From: Cylindrospermum sp. FACHB-282
GTDB taxonomy: Bacteria > Cyanobacteriota > Cyanobacteriia > Cyanobacteriales > Nostocaceae
DNA: 64,000 nucleotides
NCBI RefSeq assembly: GCF_014697195.1
Contig: NZ_JACJRJ010000001.1
Coordinates: 62,001 to 126,000 of the forward strand
Direction of reading: 5' to 3'
Part shown: piece after piece, positions 36,752 through 47,366 of the stretch
Layout of the letters: every line of letters begins with the position of its first letter
Position numbering within the stretch: the stretch's first letter is position 1
Notes under the pieces: generated by a model
What the model was told of the DNA's origin: nothing
Database searches by the model: none
What the model saw: the letters and a program-made list of their open reading frames with translations, nothing else
Made by a program: the position numbers and the translations under genes

Positions 36752-37954
36752 ATGGGTCGCGCCAAAAAGGTTGTCCTGGCATATTCTGGTGGAGTTGATA
36801 CTTCTGTTTGCATCCCCTACCTGATGAAAGAGTGGGGAGTCGAAGAGGTGATTACACTCGCAGCAGATTTAGGTCAGGGAGATGAATTAGAGCCAATTCG
36901 AGAAAAAGCTCTGAAATCGGGTGCAAGTGAATCCCTTGTGGCGGATGTTAAAGACAGCTTCGTTAAAGATTACGCTTTTCCCGCGATTCAAGCTAATGCC
37001 CTTTATGAAAATCGCTATCCTCTAGGAACTGCCCTAGCTCGGCCGCTGATTGCCAAAATATTAGTAGAAGCAGCTGCAAAATACGGTGCTGATGCGATCG
37101 CACACGGTTGTACTGGCAAAGGTAACGATCAGGTGCGCTTTGATGTCTCCTGTGCTGCCCTGAATCCCAATCTCAAGATACTCGCACCAGCAAGGGAATG
37201 GGGCATGAGTCGTGAGCAAACAATCGCCTATGGTGAGAAATTTGGCATCCCCGCACCAGTTAAAAAATCCTCTCCCTACAGTATTGATAAAAATTTGCTT
37301 GGTCGGAGCATCGAAGCTGGTTCCCTGGAAGATCCAGCAGTTGAACCACCAGAAGAAATTTATCAAATGACCAAAGCGATCGCCGACACACCCAATGAGC
37401 CAGAATACATTGAAATCGGTTTCGACAAAGGTCTTCCTACCACCATCAACGGTATATCCAAAAACCCAGTTGAATTAATTGAACAACTCAATCAGGTGGT
37501 GGGAAATCACGGCATCGGGCGAATCGACATGATCGAAAACCGCTTGGTGGGCATCAAATCGCGAGAAATATACGAATCACCTGCCATGTTGGTGCTAATT
37601 CATGCCCATCGCGATTTAGAAAGCCTAACTTTGACGGCAGATGTCAGCCACTATAAACGGGGACTAGAAGAGACTTATACTCAACTTGTTTACAACGGCC
37701 TGTGGTACAGTCCACTCAAAGCAGCATTAGATGCCTTTATTCAAAAGACACAAGAGCGAGTGTCTGGAGTTGTGCGGGTGAAACTTTTCAAAGGCAATGC
37801 CACAATAGTTGGTCGTTGGAGTGATAAATCCCTCTACAGCCCCGACTTGGCAACCTACGGTGCAGAAGACCAATTTGACCACAAGGCAGCTGAAGGATTT
37901 ATCTATGTTTGGGGGCTACCAACTCGCATTTGGGCACAGCAAACTAGAGGTTAG
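36752..37954 (+). CDS. argG: Argininosuccinate synthase
   Basis: 400 residues from ATG 36752; GTGGAG at 36740-36745 is the ribosome site rather than the start. It joins citrulline and aspartate with ATP in arginine synthesis. Seen: P-loop-like [27 protein letters not shown] and [19 protein letters not shown]. Single gene with its own terminator at 37981. HIP1 sites overlap at 37095 and 37377. Confidence 0.97.
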   Translation: MGRAKKVVLAYSGGVDTSVCIPYLMKEWGVEEVITLAADLGQGDELEPIREKALKSGASESLVADVKDSFVKDYAFPAIQANALYENRYPLGTALARPLIAKILVEAAAKYGADAIAHGCTGKGNDQVRFDVSCAALNPNLKILAPAREWGMSREQTIAYGEKFGIPAPVKKSSPYSIDKNLLGRSIEAGSLEDPAVEPPEEIYQMTKAIADTPNEPEYIEIGFDKGLPTTINGISKNPVELIEQLNQVVGNHGIGRIDMIENRLVGIKSREIYESPAMLVLIHAHRDLESLTLTADVSHYKRGLEETYTQLVYNGLWYSPLKAALDAFIQKTQERVSGVVRVKLFKGNATIVGRWSDKSLYSPDLATYGAEDQFDHKAAEGFIYVWGLPTRIWAQQTRG

Positions 37955-37980
37955 TATCGCTGCGCGGAATTCAAAATTCA

Positions 37981-38010
37981 AAAAGCTGACATAATCAGCT
38001 TTTCGTTTAT
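37981..38010 (+). terminator. Terminator of argG
   Basis: AAAAGCTGA (37981-37989) and TCAGCTTTT (37995-38003) form a 9-bp stem with a 5-base loop, followed by CGTTTATTTT. Confidence 0.75.
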
Positions 38011-38092
38011 TTTGAATGGTTGGCGTATTTTCGCCGTGCTGTACTAAGTAATTTTGGATTTTGGATTTTAGATTAATCCAAAATCCCACCCA

Positions 38093-38722
38093 CTACTCAC
38101 CTGCTTGATGCTTGACTTGGCGGGACTCCCACCACAAGGGCACAACGATCACGGCAATTAAGATTAGCAATGCGGCGATCGCAAATTGACTCACCCAAGC
38201 AACCAATTGCTCTAGGGAGATAATTTTGCCAGCAAAGAAAGCTAATGTCACCATCGCACTAGCCCAAGCAGTGGCCCCTGCCAAGTTGTATACAAAGAAT
38301 TTTCCAAAGGACATTTCAGCTATACCAGCTAGTGGCGCCGCAAAAATTCGCAATAATGCGAAAAAGCGCCCAAAAAACACAGCTTTAGCAGCATTTTCAC
38401 TAAATTGATCTTTAATACTCAGCAATCGAACTTCAGAAATCCGGAAGAAACTACCAACTTTTAACAGGAAAGGCCAACCGCCGACTCTCCCAATCCAATA
38501 ACCGCAATTGCCGCCAATTACAGCACCAGTAACGGCATCACCGAGAACCAGCCAGTAATTTAGTTCATCGCTACCAGCAAGGAAACCACCTACTAGAGTC
38601 ACAGTTTCACCAGGAAGAGGAATGCCCAAATTTTCTAGCAAAATCCCCAAGAAAATTGCCCAATAGCCGTAACTGTGGGCAATTTCCTGGATATTTTCTA
38701 GTGAAATTAGCTCAAAAGACAT
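38093..38722 (-). CDS. DedA family membrane protein
   Basis: 209 residues. Typical DedA/VTT features: GILLENLGIPLPGETVTLVGG, GAVIGGNCGYWIGRVGG and FFGRFFALLRIFAAPLAG, with several membrane helices and a final helix ALLILIAVIVVPLWW. Members of this family are proposed lipid flippases (undecaprenyl phosphate or phospholipid) needed for envelope homeostasis; a specific substrate here cannot be read from sequence. Convergent with argG. Confidence 0.92.
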   Translation of the reverse strand: MSFELISLENIQEIAHSYGYWAIFLGILLENLGIPLPGETVTLVGGFLAGSDELNYWLVLGDAVTGAVIGGNCGYWIGRVGGWPFLLKVGSFFRISEVRLLSIKDQFSENAAKAVFFGRFFALLRIFAAPLAGIAEMSFGKFFVYNLAGATAWASAMVTLAFFAGKIISLEQLVAWVSQFAIAALLILIAVIVVPLWWESRQVKHQAGE

Positions 38723-39355
38723 CCTGCACCGCCACCTTTACAAATTTTTACTTTTACTATATCTTTGCTTGTTTTTGCTTGGGGTGTCAATCAAGCCGCT
38801 ACACGCACTAATTAGCCTTTAATCGAATTTGACACTCTCCACGGACAAAGCCGGAAGATGATTACAGAGAATTAGGTAGGAGCAGTGAACTACCGCTGAA
38901 AGCTTTTGTTGACCAACTTAAATCAGACCTACCCACAAATGACTAGCAATGAGTAGATGTGGGTAGGAATTAAGTTACAGTTACAAACCCCACCCTCACC
39001 GTAGCAGGATAGAGGATTTTGAGGAATTCGTTAACCTTAGTTTTTGACTGTTGACTGCATAATATTTGACTTTTGGCAATTAAATTACAATGTATTTATA
39101 AAAAAGAACAAAAAAACAGAAATTTTATAAAAATTTTGTAAAAGATAAGTTTGATACCGAAATTACCAGGCACTTATGCTTATACTGTATGTGTAATTAT
39201 AAATTATACGGCGTAAATACGGAAACAAACCCGCTCAACTGCATTACTGAAATCCCCCAAACAGTTGGATAAATTAGTAATTTTACTGTTGAAACCGAAG
39301 CAGTACTGATGTCAAATTTTCATTTGTTAAGTGTATCAATTACCTAGTTAAAAAC
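38723..39355. other. Intergenic region, no gene seen
   Basis: 633 bp between the divergent DedA and STAS genes. Very AT-rich from 39060 to 39250, with no open frame of coding character and no strong hairpin. It should contain both promoters. Confidence 0.4.
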
Positions 39356-39682
39356 ATGACTCTCACACAAGAACGCCAAGTGATTTTGTTCAAACCCCAA
39401 GGAGCTATAGACTTGCAGGGAGGTATGGCTTTGAGCCAAAAGATGGCTGAAATAAAGCCCCAACCTCATCAACTTTGGGTTATCGATCTGGCCGCAGTGG
39501 ATTTCATGGATAGTTCTGGCTTAGTCCCCTTGGTAAAAGGACTAAAAGCCGCACGTCAGAGTGGTTGCCGCTTAGTTCTTTGCAACGTGCAAACCCCTGT
39601 ACGGTTAATTTTGGAACTTACCCAACTGGATACGGTGTTTGAAATCTTTAACAGCCATGAAGATATTCTCTCTATCGTCTAG
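39356..39682 (+). CDS. STAS-domain protein (anti-sigma factor antagonist type)
   Basis: 108 residues, a single STAS domain. The conserved loop VDFMDSSGLVPLVKGL has Ser53/Ser54, the position phosphorylated in SpoIIAA/RsbV-like antagonists. It should act in the cytoplasm by binding an anti-sigma factor or partner kinase. No kinase or phosphatase partner is adjacent. Long unannotated spacers on both sides suggest it is transcribed alone. Confidence 0.9.
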   Translation: MTLTQERQVILFKPQGAIDLQGGMALSQKMAEIKPQPHQLWVIDLAAVDFMDSSGLVPLVKGLKAARQSGCRLVLCNVQTPVRLILELTQLDTVFEIFNSHEDILSIV

Positions 39683-40526
39683 AATAACAACTTAGTACTA
39701 GCAAGCTGAATCTCTATTACACCGAAGAAAAAATGGTGAAGTCAAGCAATGCCTGCATTTTTTAATGCGTACCTCTAAAAGAGACATTTAATAAGATAGT
39801 TCTGAGTTCAATTTGCTTCGGCTTTAAAACTAATAACCCTGGTACACAAAAGTTCTCAATATTACTGAATCCATCAATTTACTAGCTGTTGATGCTATAC
39901 TATGGATGTAATATTATACACCATATTATTTGGTGATATTTTTGATTCCTCCTTTGGGAATTTTTTTTTGTTTTAATTACTACAATGCTGACTAATTGGA
40001 CATTGACAGCCGTAATTTCTGATTTAGGTTTTTCTGAATTTCTGCCGTTAATTAATCTATAAGTCTCAGGTATTTGGGGAAAAATAGAAATTGTTGACAG
40101 GTGGCATCAATCATTAAAACCACCATTGGCTGAAACTCTATTAGACTTATCCGGGAATAAAAACTTTATTGGCCTGAAACCTAGCTCTGGAGAGGGTTTT
40201 AGATTTTACTGCTTTGCATAAGCTAAGAAGCAAACTATGTAAAGGGTTCAGCTATTTTGAGCTTTATTTGTAGACAGGTCTATTGATAAGACAGCCAAGT
40301 GGCTTCTGTGCCTTTCGGCTATATTCTGGTAAATTTATTTGTTCGCGTAGGGTGCTACAGGCAATCGTGTTTACCACTGCCAAACTACTTAGTACAAGGC
40401 ATACACAATCACGTTTCCGTAGCGTAACCTGGGCAATTTATAGAAATTGAAATTCTGCTGATAACTTGTCAAAAGCAGCAATAGACTGTTAATTAACCCT
40501 TGGATTAATTACCATTATTGATATGT
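39683..40526. other. Long intergenic region without a recognisable gene
   Basis: 844 bp between the convergent STAS gene and a coiled-coil gene. Stretches around 39986-40220 give short open frames (TNWTLTAVISDLGFSEF, interrupted by stops) that may be decayed coding sequence, but no family was recognised. No strong terminator is visible. Confidence 0.4.
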
Positions 40527-41087
40527 TTAGGCATTTTGGGGAGTGGACATATTACTTTGTCCAGATGGCATAGGGGGGAAATTCGGCAAATCAATGCCGC
40601 TATGAGTAGTATGGCGGGTTTTTACTGCTAAACGGTAACTCACACTTTGTAACTCTGCCTGTAGTTGGCGATTTTCCCGTTGGAGCACTGTTACCTTTTC
40701 TCTCACTGGAGCCATACGCTCCTCAAATTTACGACGGTAAATTTGAGGTAACTCCTGTACTACTTGCTCCAACATCCGACTGCGATCAGTGAGTTCTTGC
40801 ACTGACTGCCGCAATTGGTAAATTTCGGCGTCACGAACTGTAATTTGCTCTTGGTAGAATGTCACCTGTTGTTCAACGGCTTGGAGTTGTTCTCGTAAAG
40901 CCTTAAACTGACTCAGATCACGCTCTGGCTCCGAGCGCTGGGGCATGAAATTAGTATTCCCTTTTACCAGCCGGAATAGTTCTTGAGATAGCTGCTGTAC
41001 TAATTGATCGCGGAGTTGCAACTCTTGGCGCAACTGCGATACTTCCGTAGAAAGAGCTTGGATGTTGGGGGTGTCAGATTGGCTCAC
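40527..41087 (-). CDS. Coiled-coil protein of unknown function
   Basis: 186 residues. Nearly all of residues 8-150 is heptad-rich helix (ALSTEVSQLRQELQLRDQLV, FKALREQLQAVEQQVTFYQE, VTVLQRENRQLQAELQSVSY), ending in a short Pro/Ser-rich tail (LPNFPPMPSGQSNMS). No membrane segment or signal peptide. Upstream of rpsF's terminator on the same strand. Function unknown; structural or scaffold roles are typical for such proteins. Confidence 0.8.
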   Translation of the reverse strand: MSQSDTPNIQALSTEVSQLRQELQLRDQLVQQLSQELFRLVKGNTNFMPQRSEPERDLSQFKALREQLQAVEQQVTFYQEQITVRDAEIYQLRQSVQELTDRSRMLEQVVQELPQIYRRKFEERMAPVREKVTVLQRENRQLQAELQSVSYRLAVKTRHTTHSGIDLPNFPPMPSGQSNMSTPQNA

Positions 41088-41216
41088 AGTGGCTTACAGC
41101 TCTCTTGGTATAACTGCGATGATATTGCCTTTGGCAAGTACTTGTTAATGTAGCATTCCCAGCTTAAATCAGGAAAAACTCCAAAGAAAATTTTTTGTAT
41201 TTTTACCTAAAATTAT

Positions 41217-41247
41217 ACTGAGTGCTGCATTTCATGCAACACTCAGT
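41217..41247 (-). terminator. Hairpin downstream of rpsF
   Basis: ACTGAGTGCTGCA and TGCAACACTCAGT pair with one G-T-type mismatch around a short loop, 28 bp after the rpsF stop codon on the minus strand. The following minus-strand sequence is T/A-rich but lacks a clean T-run, so efficiency is uncertain. Confidence 0.65.
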
Positions 41248-41274
41248 ACTTAAATCTCAGAACTCAGGAATTTT

Positions 41275-41601
41275 TTAGACGGGTGCAGCCACTTTTGCAG
41301 GTTTTTCTTCGTGGACTTCTTGCTTAACTGTTAGGTAACGAATTACCTCTTCGCTTAAGCGCATAGCACGTTCTAAGGGGGCGATCGCTTTTGCTGGTGC
41401 AGTGTAGTTGAATTGAATGTAGATGCCGTCCCGGTGCTTTTTGATTTCATAGGCCAGGCGACGCTTGCCACGATTTTGAATTTCGATCTCCTCAGATCCC
41501 TGCTCACGAAGCAAGTTCTGATATTTAGCAATTGCTTGCTCTACCTGTTCGTCTCCCAAGTCAGGACGGAGGATGTACATTGTCTCGTAAACTGTCGTCA
41601 T
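41275..41601 (-). CDS. rpsF: 30S ribosomal protein S6
   Basis: 108 residues from the ATG at 41601 ([20 protein letters not shown]), with AAGGAG upstream; the longer frame to 41652 is rejected. Signature [21 protein letters not shown] and the [13 protein letters not shown] end are typical of S6, which binds S18 and 16S rRNA. A short Lys/Ala/Glu tail follows. Here it is not next to rpsR or ssb. Confidence 0.97.
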   Translation of the reverse strand: MTTVYETMYILRPDLGDEQVEQAIAKYQNLLREQGSEEIEIQNRGKRRLAYEIKKHRDGIYIQFNYTAPAKAIAPLERAMRLSEEVIRYLTVKQEVHEEKPAKVAAPV

Positions 41602-41774
41602 GGTTTTTAGTCTCCTTATGGACAAATTGGCTGCTGATGTTAATTTATACATAGATAGCTGTTTAAGATACCAGCACCTATCAACATCGGAAGCAACAAG
41701 GAACTATAATCTTACCAGTTTTCAATTTGAATCATTAGCCCAATCTGCCGAAGTCAAGGATATTAATCAAGTTT

Positions 41775-42548
41775 ATGGCGCAGCGCTATTTGCGAGTTCA
41801 AAATCAAGAAGGACAGATTTACTATGGGTTACTACAGCTATCCCTCAATGTAGAAGTGTTGGATGCTCCGCCTTGGTTGCATGGCCAACCCACTAATTTA
41901 ATCTTGGAACCAGATAACTACCAAATTTTGGCGCCCTGTGCGCCCTCAAAAATTGTGGCAGTAGGCAAGAATTATGCAGACCATGCGGCAGAGATGGGAA
42001 CTTCAGTGCCTGCGGAACCGCTGATCTTTCTCAAGCCGCCTACATCCATCATTGCCTCAGAGTCAGAGATTAAGTATCCTGAACAGTCCCAGCAGGTGGA
42101 CTACGAAGGGGAATTAGCAATAGTGATTGGCGATCGCACCTGTGACTGTACACCAGAGTTAGCCCAAACCAAAATTTGGGGTTATACCATCGCCAATGAT
42201 GTGACAGCACGAGATTTACAAAAACAAGATGGTCAATGGACAAGAGCCAAAGGTTTTGATACGTTCTGTCCCTTGGGGCCTTGGGTGGTAAGGGAATTAA
42301 ATCCAGGAGCCAAATTGCAGACTTTTTTGAATGACGAGCCAAATCCAGTGCAATCTGCCTGTATCGATCAAATGGTATTTCCCCCAGATTTTTTGGTGTC
42401 CTATATCAGTAAAGTCATGACGCTGCTGCCAGGGGATGTAGTACTAACGGGTACGCCTTTTGGAGTTGGTGCATTGCACTTAGGCGATCGCGTCCGCGTA
42501 GAAATTGAAGGTATTGGTCGCTTAGAAAATACCGTGGTAGCCCGTTAA
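41775..42548 (+). CDS. Fumarylacetoacetate hydrolase family protein
   Basis: 257 residues. The FAH domain is clear: VAVGKNYADHAAEMG, FLKPPTSIIASESEIKYP, the metal-site motif VDYEGELAIVIGDRT and IANDVTARDLQKQDGQWTRAKGFDTFCP, then LLPGDVVLTGTPFGVG. Members are Mg-dependent hydrolases, decarboxylases or isomerases acting on beta-diketo acids or oxaloacetate; the exact substrate cannot be read. The first ~45 residues are an N-terminal domain common in bacterial members. It ends 3 bp from the convergent Tic20 gene. Confidence 0.92.
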   Translation: MAQRYLRVQNQEGQIYYGLLQLSLNVEVLDAPPWLHGQPTNLILEPDNYQILAPCAPSKIVAVGKNYADHAAEMGTSVPAEPLIFLKPPTSIIASESEIKYPEQSQQVDYEGELAIVIGDRTCDCTPELAQTKIWGYTIANDVTARDLQKQDGQWTRAKGFDTFCPLGPWVVRELNPGAKLQTFLNDEPNPVQSACIDQMVFPPDFLVSYISKVMTLLPGDVVLTGTPFGVGALHLGDRVRVEIEGIGRLENTVVAR

Positions 42549-42551
42549 CAC

Positions 42552-43028
42552 CTAGCGCACTTGCATATGCACCGCATCGGAAATCGTCGGTATTTCCGCA
42601 TAACGCCCGCTCAGTGACTGGATAACAGAATATACCACAGATGCCACTATACCTAAAAAGATGGTGCTGGCTACCGTTTCTATTGCAAAGCCAGCACCAG
42701 GAATCGGCGCCAAAATTTCTAACAATAGAGAGCACAAAAATATAATGATGTCCAAAAGAATTGCCTGCATGGTGTTGAAACGGATGAAGTGATTGATTTT
42801 TTCGTTTCTGACCACCAATAAAAACAAGGCGAAGAAAACGATTATTTCAGCATAGGGTATGCTTCTGTAGATTCCTCCCAAAAGAAAAATCGGCAAAAAA
42901 ACGATTTTTAAGACAGGGAACTGTTCAAATAAATATTTACCGAAACCTGTGCCCTCAATCAGGGGCAGCAAATACGGTAAACAAGCAAAAATCCGGTCAG
43001 AAACCGTTGTAGACCCGCGCCAAGTCAT
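42552..43028 (-). CDS. Tic20 family protein
   Basis: 158 residues. Typical opening MTWRGSTTVSDRIFACLPYL, with about four membrane helices (FPVLKIVFLPIFLLGGIYRS, FFALFLLVV, LLDIIIFLCSLLLEIL, VASTIFLGIVASVVYSVIQ). Plant Tic20 is part of the chloroplast import channel; the cyanobacterial function is not settled. Convergent with the FAH gene with only 3 bp between stop codons. Confidence 0.9.
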   Translation of the reverse strand: MTWRGSTTVSDRIFACLPYLLPLIEGTGFGKYLFEQFPVLKIVFLPIFLLGGIYRSIPYAEIIVFFALFLLVVRNEKINHFIRFNTMQAILLDIIIFLCSLLLEILAPIPGAGFAIETVASTIFLGIVASVVYSVIQSLSGRYAEIPTISDAVHMQVR

Positions 43029-43109
43029 TGTGCGTTCTCCTGTGGTGAAATTTCAACATTTACTTGAGCCTAGGATAACGCAGTTACTTAGTCTTGCTAG
43101 CAAATCAGA

Positions 43110-43307
43110 TTATTCTATATGGGCAATGTGGAAGCCCATCATGCACTTATACTGCTCTGGCTGCTGCTCATTGAATTTGCGAATAGCTTGACCACAGCGC
43201 AGTTGACCTCCACGCCAGCGGGGTTGACCGCTCCCATCGGCAAGTAGACAAGACTGGCAAACCTGCTCAGGAGCAAGGATTTGATCTTCCATTAAAATGA
43301 CTAGCAT
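43110..43307 (-). CDS. Small four-cysteine protein
   Basis: 65 residues, ATG at 43307 with GGAGGG about ten bases upstream; the longer frame to 43460 adds residues without coding character. Cys17-x2-Cys20, Cys38 and Cys55 (VCQSC, LRCGQ, YKCMM) with His60 and His63 look like a small zinc-binding fold. GSGQPRWRGGQLRCGQAIRK is Gly/Arg-rich. Similar short proteins are known in Nostoc-type genomes to my recollection, but function is unknown. Confidence 0.7.
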   Translation of the reverse strand: MLVILMEDQILAPEQVCQSCLLADGSGQPRWRGGQLRCGQAIRKFNEQQPEQYKCMMGFHIAHIE

Positions 43308-43840
43308 CCAATCCCTCCATAAATCCTTATTGCTACCCACATTGCGTTTTGGAGAGGACACGCTTGGTAGACGCCCAAAGAGCAGAGTAAGGCAGGATAA
43401 GCGCTGGCTACGCGTCGTCAACTCCTGTGAGTTTATGGCCCAGATATGCCAAGAGAGCATCCTCCGGCGCTGTTGTTGGCAAAAATATGGCTAATAGCCA
43501 AAAGTTGCTAAGTGAACCTAAATTTATTGTATGTTGTATATTTTGGAGATTAGGATATTTAGTAAAAAGTAATACATAAATTCTGACGCCAAGTTTTAAC
43601 AGCAAGCCAGTGGGATCAATTGCATCCCCGTTAAGTTAGTGATAGTGATTGTCAAACTTGATGATAATTAACCCATTAATTTATCTAGCGTCTAATAATA
43701 AATAGGTCAGCACTAATAAACGTCAATAGTCAATAGTCAAAAAAATATTGAACTACCGACTATCAGACTGTTACCTCGGTGCTGGTGCTACGGCTAATCA
43801 AAATCCATGCTTTGTGTAAATTTCCATAAGGATAGTTGAA
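43308..43840. other. Intergenic region with repeat debris before glyA
   Basis: 533 bp between the small Cys protein and glyA. It holds a GC-richer patch at 43365-43440 with GGCTACGCGTCGTC-type palindromic sequence, a GTCAATAGTCAATAGTC repeat near 43725, and otherwise AT-rich sequence. It should include the promoters of both divergent genes. Confidence 0.4.
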
Positions 43841-45124
43841 GTGACCAAGACTAACTCAGACTTTCTGACATCCACCGATCCCGCCATTGGGGAGTTAATT
43901 AACCAAGAACTACAGCGTCAACGTGACCACTTAGAGTTGATTGCTAGTGAAAACTTTACCTCCGCCGCTGTACTGGCGTCCCAAGGTTCAGTACTGACCA
44001 ATAAATATGCTGAAGGCTTGCCTGGTAAACGCTACTATGGTGGCTGTGAGTTTATTGACAAAATTGAGCAACTGGCAATTGACCGAGCCAAACAGTTGTT
44101 TGGTGCTGCTCATGCCAATGTCCAACCACATTCTGGCGCACAGGCGAATTTTGCAGTCTTTTTGACACTGCTACAACCAGGGGACAAAATCATGGGGATG
44201 GATTTGTCTCATGGGGGACATCTCACCCACGGTTCTCCGGTAAATGTTTCGGGTAAGTGGTTCCAAGTTTCTCACTACGGCGTTAGCCAGCAAACAGAGC
44301 AATTGGATTATGATCAAATCCGCGAGCTGGCGCTGAGGGAGCGCCCTAAGCTGCTGATTTGTGGTTATTCTGCTTATCCCCGTGTCATTGACTTTGCCAA
44401 GTTTCGCAGCATCGCTGATGAAATTGGTGCTTATTTACTGGCGGATATTGCTCACATTGCTGGTTTAGTAGCTACTGGTCTCCATCCCAATCCCATTCCT
44501 GATTGTGATGTGGTGACAACAACTACGCATAAAACTTTACGCGGCCCTAGGGGTGGTTTAATCTTGACCCGTGATGCAGAACTTGGTAAAAAGCTAGATA
44601 AATCTGTTTTCCCTGGCACTCAAGGGGGCCCATTAGAACACGTCATTGCTGGTAAAGCAGTAGCTTTTGGTGAAGCTTTGAAGCCAGAGTTTACTACTTA
44701 TTCTGCCCACGTGATTGAAAATGCCCGTGCTTTAGCAAATCAACTGCAAAGCCGGGGACTAAAGCTAGTGTCAAATGGCACGGATAACCATTTAATGCTA
44801 GTGGATTTACAGTCTATTGGCATGACGGGTAAACGGGCGGATCAGTTGGTGAGTGGTATAAATATTACGGCAAACAAAAATACAGTTCCTTTTGATCCCC
44901 AGTCACCTTTTGTTACCAGTGGTCTGAGGTTGGGTTCTCCAGCTATGACTACGCGGGGTTTGGGTGTTGCAGAATTTGCGGAGATTGGAAATATTATTGC
45001 CGATCGCCTGCTTGACCCTGATTCTGACACAGTCACCCAAGATTGTCGCCGACGGGTGGCAACATTGTGCGATCGCTTCCCCTTGTATTCTCACCTAGAG
45101 ATTCCCGTACCAGTGCTAGCTTAA
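43841..45124 (+). CDS. glyA: Serine hydroxymethyltransferase
   Basis: 427 residues from GTG 43841, with AAGGA upstream. PLP enzyme interconverting serine and glycine with tetrahydrofolate, source of one-carbon units. Seen: [36 protein letters not shown], the PLP lysine in [13 protein letters not shown], and [17 protein letters not shown]. Single gene; the spacer to the next gene contains an ATTTGAGATTT-type repeat that can form a hairpin at 45127-45175. Confidence 0.97.
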   Translation: MTKTNSDFLTSTDPAIGELINQELQRQRDHLELIASENFTSAAVLASQGSVLTNKYAEGLPGKRYYGGCEFIDKIEQLAIDRAKQLFGAAHANVQPHSGAQANFAVFLTLLQPGDKIMGMDLSHGGHLTHGSPVNVSGKWFQVSHYGVSQQTEQLDYDQIRELALRERPKLLICGYSAYPRVIDFAKFRSIADEIGAYLLADIAHIAGLVATGLHPNPIPDCDVVTTTTHKTLRGPRGGLILTRDAELGKKLDKSVFPGTQGGPLEHVIAGKAVAFGEALKPEFTTYSAHVIENARALANQLQSRGLKLVSNGTDNHLMLVDLQSIGMTGKRADQLVSGINITANKNTVPFDPQSPFVTSGLRLGSPAMTTRGLGVAEFAEIGNIIADRLLDPDSDTVTQDCRRRVATLCDRFPLYSHLEIPVPVLA

Positions 45125-45263
45125 GCAATTTGAGATTTGAGATTTTGGATTGCCGTCTAAAATCTCAAATTCTCATGCTGATAACTGACCCAAATGTAGT
45201 AGATATAGGTAGAAACAGCCCTCACTCACTTGTGTCTAATAAACTACGTATAAGAAAATACCA

Positions 45264-46310
45264 ATGCCTTCTCAGATATATCATCTGATTGCCTTCCTTC
45301 TCGCCGCAGTAGTCGTACTCTGGACTACGCCTGATGTCAAAAACATTGGCCTAAAAAGTGGACGTGTAGATCAACCAGGCGATCGCAAAGTTCATCAACG
45401 TCCAATGGTACGCCTAGGAGGAGTTTCTATCTTCGCCGGCACTTTTGCCTCCCTATTAATTGTCTGGTGGTTAGGCGGATTTGGCAATTTGTCGCCAGAA
45501 AAAGAATGGCAAATTTGGGGCGTTATTTTAGGAGGTGTCGGCTTTTTTCTCATCGGTTTAGCAGACGATTTATTAAACCTATCGCCCCTAGGACGCCTGC
45601 TAATGCAAGTTATTGTGGCAGCCGCTGCATGGAAAGCAGGCGTAAGTATAGATTTTATTAGCGTTCCCACAGTCGGCATAGTTAACCTAGCAGGGCTGAG
45701 TTTACCAATCACAATCATTTGGCTAGTAGGGATGGTCAATGCCATTAACTGGATTGACGGCTTAGATGGATTAGCCGCTGGGGTATCTGGAATTGCCGCT
45801 GTAGTGATGCTGGTAGTATCCCTATTTATGCGCCAACCAGCAGCAGCCCTAATTGCTGCCGCTTTAGCAGGTGCAGCCCTAGGCTTTCTCCGCTATAATT
45901 TCAACCCCGCACAAATCTTTATGGGAGATGGCGGGGCTTATTTTATGGGGTTCACCCTAGCCGCTGTCGGTGTAATTGGTTTAGTCAAAATCCCTGCTTT
46001 CACTGCTGTATTATTGCCTTATCTAATTTTGGCAGTGCCGATTGTTGATATGTCAGCCGTGATTTTAGCGCGGTTACGTCGGGGTAAATCGCCTTTTGTA
46101 GCGGATAAAAGTCATTTGCATCACCGACTGCTACAAGCAGGCTTATCCCACAGATTAACAGTTTTGTTCATTTACTCTTTAACTCTATGGGTGGGAAGCT
46201 TGGCTTTAGCTATTGCTGGCATCCCTAGCGGCATTACTTACGCCTGTGCTGCCACCTCACTTTTAAGTTACGCTATCTGGCGAGTATGGAAACTTTCTCG
46301 ACAGTCTTGA
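45264..46310 (+). CDS. WecA/MraY-like undecaprenyl-phosphate sugar-1-phosphate transferase
   Basis: 348 residues with about ten membrane helices. It shows DRKVHQRPMVRLGGVSIF, GLADDLLNLSPLGRL, the active-site IDGLDGLAAGVSGIA and IFMGDGGAYFMGF, and a C-terminal HLHHRLLQAG, all typical of the polyprenyl-phosphate N-acetylhexosamine-1-phosphate transferases (WecA/TagO group). It would start a lipid-linked glycan for surface polysaccharide. It starts 139 bp after glyA. Confidence 0.92.
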   Translation: MPSQIYHLIAFLLAAVVVLWTTPDVKNIGLKSGRVDQPGDRKVHQRPMVRLGGVSIFAGTFASLLIVWWLGGFGNLSPEKEWQIWGVILGGVGFFLIGLADDLLNLSPLGRLLMQVIVAAAAWKAGVSIDFISVPTVGIVNLAGLSLPITIIWLVGMVNAINWIDGLDGLAAGVSGIAAVVMLVVSLFMRQPAAALIAAALAGAALGFLRYNFNPAQIFMGDGGAYFMGFTLAAVGVIGLVKIPAFTAVLLPYLILAVPIVDMSAVILARLRRGKSPFVADKSHLHHRLLQAGLSHRLTVLFIYSLTLWVGSLALAIAGIPSGITYACAATSLLSYAIWRVWKLSRQS

Positions 46311-46524
46311 TTTTCGTTAAAACTAGACCATCAAAACTCACAATAAAACCACTGAATTTATTTAGGACAAAAAATGAAATATGTATTTTTATCTCCCCAG
46401 CGCTGATAATAAAGCGTCCTTTTTACAAACTGTGTGAATTTATTCATCGGTTTCCCAATGCCCATCCCACGGGAAGCGCAATAAAGATAAAATAAAAGAA
46501 TAAATTTAAATTCATGCTGTGTTT

Positions 46525-47280
46525 ATGGCAACCCAACTCCGTGAAGCCAAATCCCTAACTGAACTGGTAATCTCTTGGGAAGCGTTGCCCAACGATTTTC
46601 AATTAGAGGATGAACCAGTGGAGAATACCGGTCAACCACTTTTAGCAGGTGCCTTGCGTGAAAGCCTAGAAATTAGTGGATTCATCAAACCCCAGATGTT
46701 GATAGCCTCAAATTTTGGTCTTTGTGCAACCGTCAACGAGCAATTGATTATCAAAGCACCTGACTGGGTTTATGTGCCATCAGTTAAAGAAATTTTGGGA
46801 AATCGCAAAAGTTATACACCCCATTTAGAAGGTGAGATTCCAGAAATTGTCATGGAATTTCTCTCCGACACAGAAGGGGGCGAATATTCAGTAAAGCGAA
46901 CTTATCCACCAGGAAAATGGTTTTTCTACGAGCAAATTTTGCAGGTTCCCATCTACATTATTTTTGAACCAGAAAGCGGTTTATTGGAATTTTATCAACT
47001 AGAAAATAAACGCTACGAGTTAAAGCAACCCGACGAAAATGGTCGTCATTGGGTTGAGACAATGGGCTTATTTTTGGGAACTTGGCAAGGAACAAAAGAA
47101 ACTCGCCCTGGTTATTGGTTACGCTGGTGGGATGAAGCTGGTAATTTGTTACCTTGGGCTGTGGAGCAAATTGAACAAGAACGCCAACGAGCCGAACAAG
47201 AACGCCAGCAAAAAGAACGATTGATTGCTTATTTACAATCTCAAGGTATTGACCCGAATAATTTGCCCCCGTTGGAGTAA
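46525..47280 (+). CDS. Uma2 family (DUF820) putative restriction-endonuclease-fold protein
   Basis: 251 residues from ATG 46525 (MATQLREAKSLTEL); a GTG two codons earlier is less likely. Features of the Uma2 family, common in cyanobacteria: VPDWVYVPSV-like KAPDWVYVPSVKEI, EIPEIVMEFLSDTEGGEYSV and YEQILQVPIYIIFEPESG. These have a PD-(D/E)XK-like fold. The C-terminus is a coiled coil (EQIEQERQRAEQERQQKERL). Biological role unknown. Confidence 0.9.
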   Translation: MATQLREAKSLTELVISWEALPNDFQLEDEPVENTGQPLLAGALRESLEISGFIKPQMLIASNFGLCATVNEQLIIKAPDWVYVPSVKEILGNRKSYTPHLEGEIPEIVMEFLSDTEGGEYSVKRTYPPGKWFFYEQILQVPIYIIFEPESGLLEFYQLENKRYELKQPDENGRHWVETMGLFLGTWQGTKETRPGYWLRWWDEAGNLLPWAVEQIEQERQRAEQERQQKERLIAYLQSQGIDPNNLPPLE

Positions 47281-47366
47281 ACACATAACAATAAATAACA
47301 ATGATATAGGAATCAGCTTGGATTCCTGAAAAGGATTTAAAATAAAAAACCTTACATAATTAGGAT

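Noticed and set aside
43308-43460. Longer N-terminus for the small Cys protein
   Set aside because: The extra residues do not look coding and GGAGGG fits the ATG at 43307.
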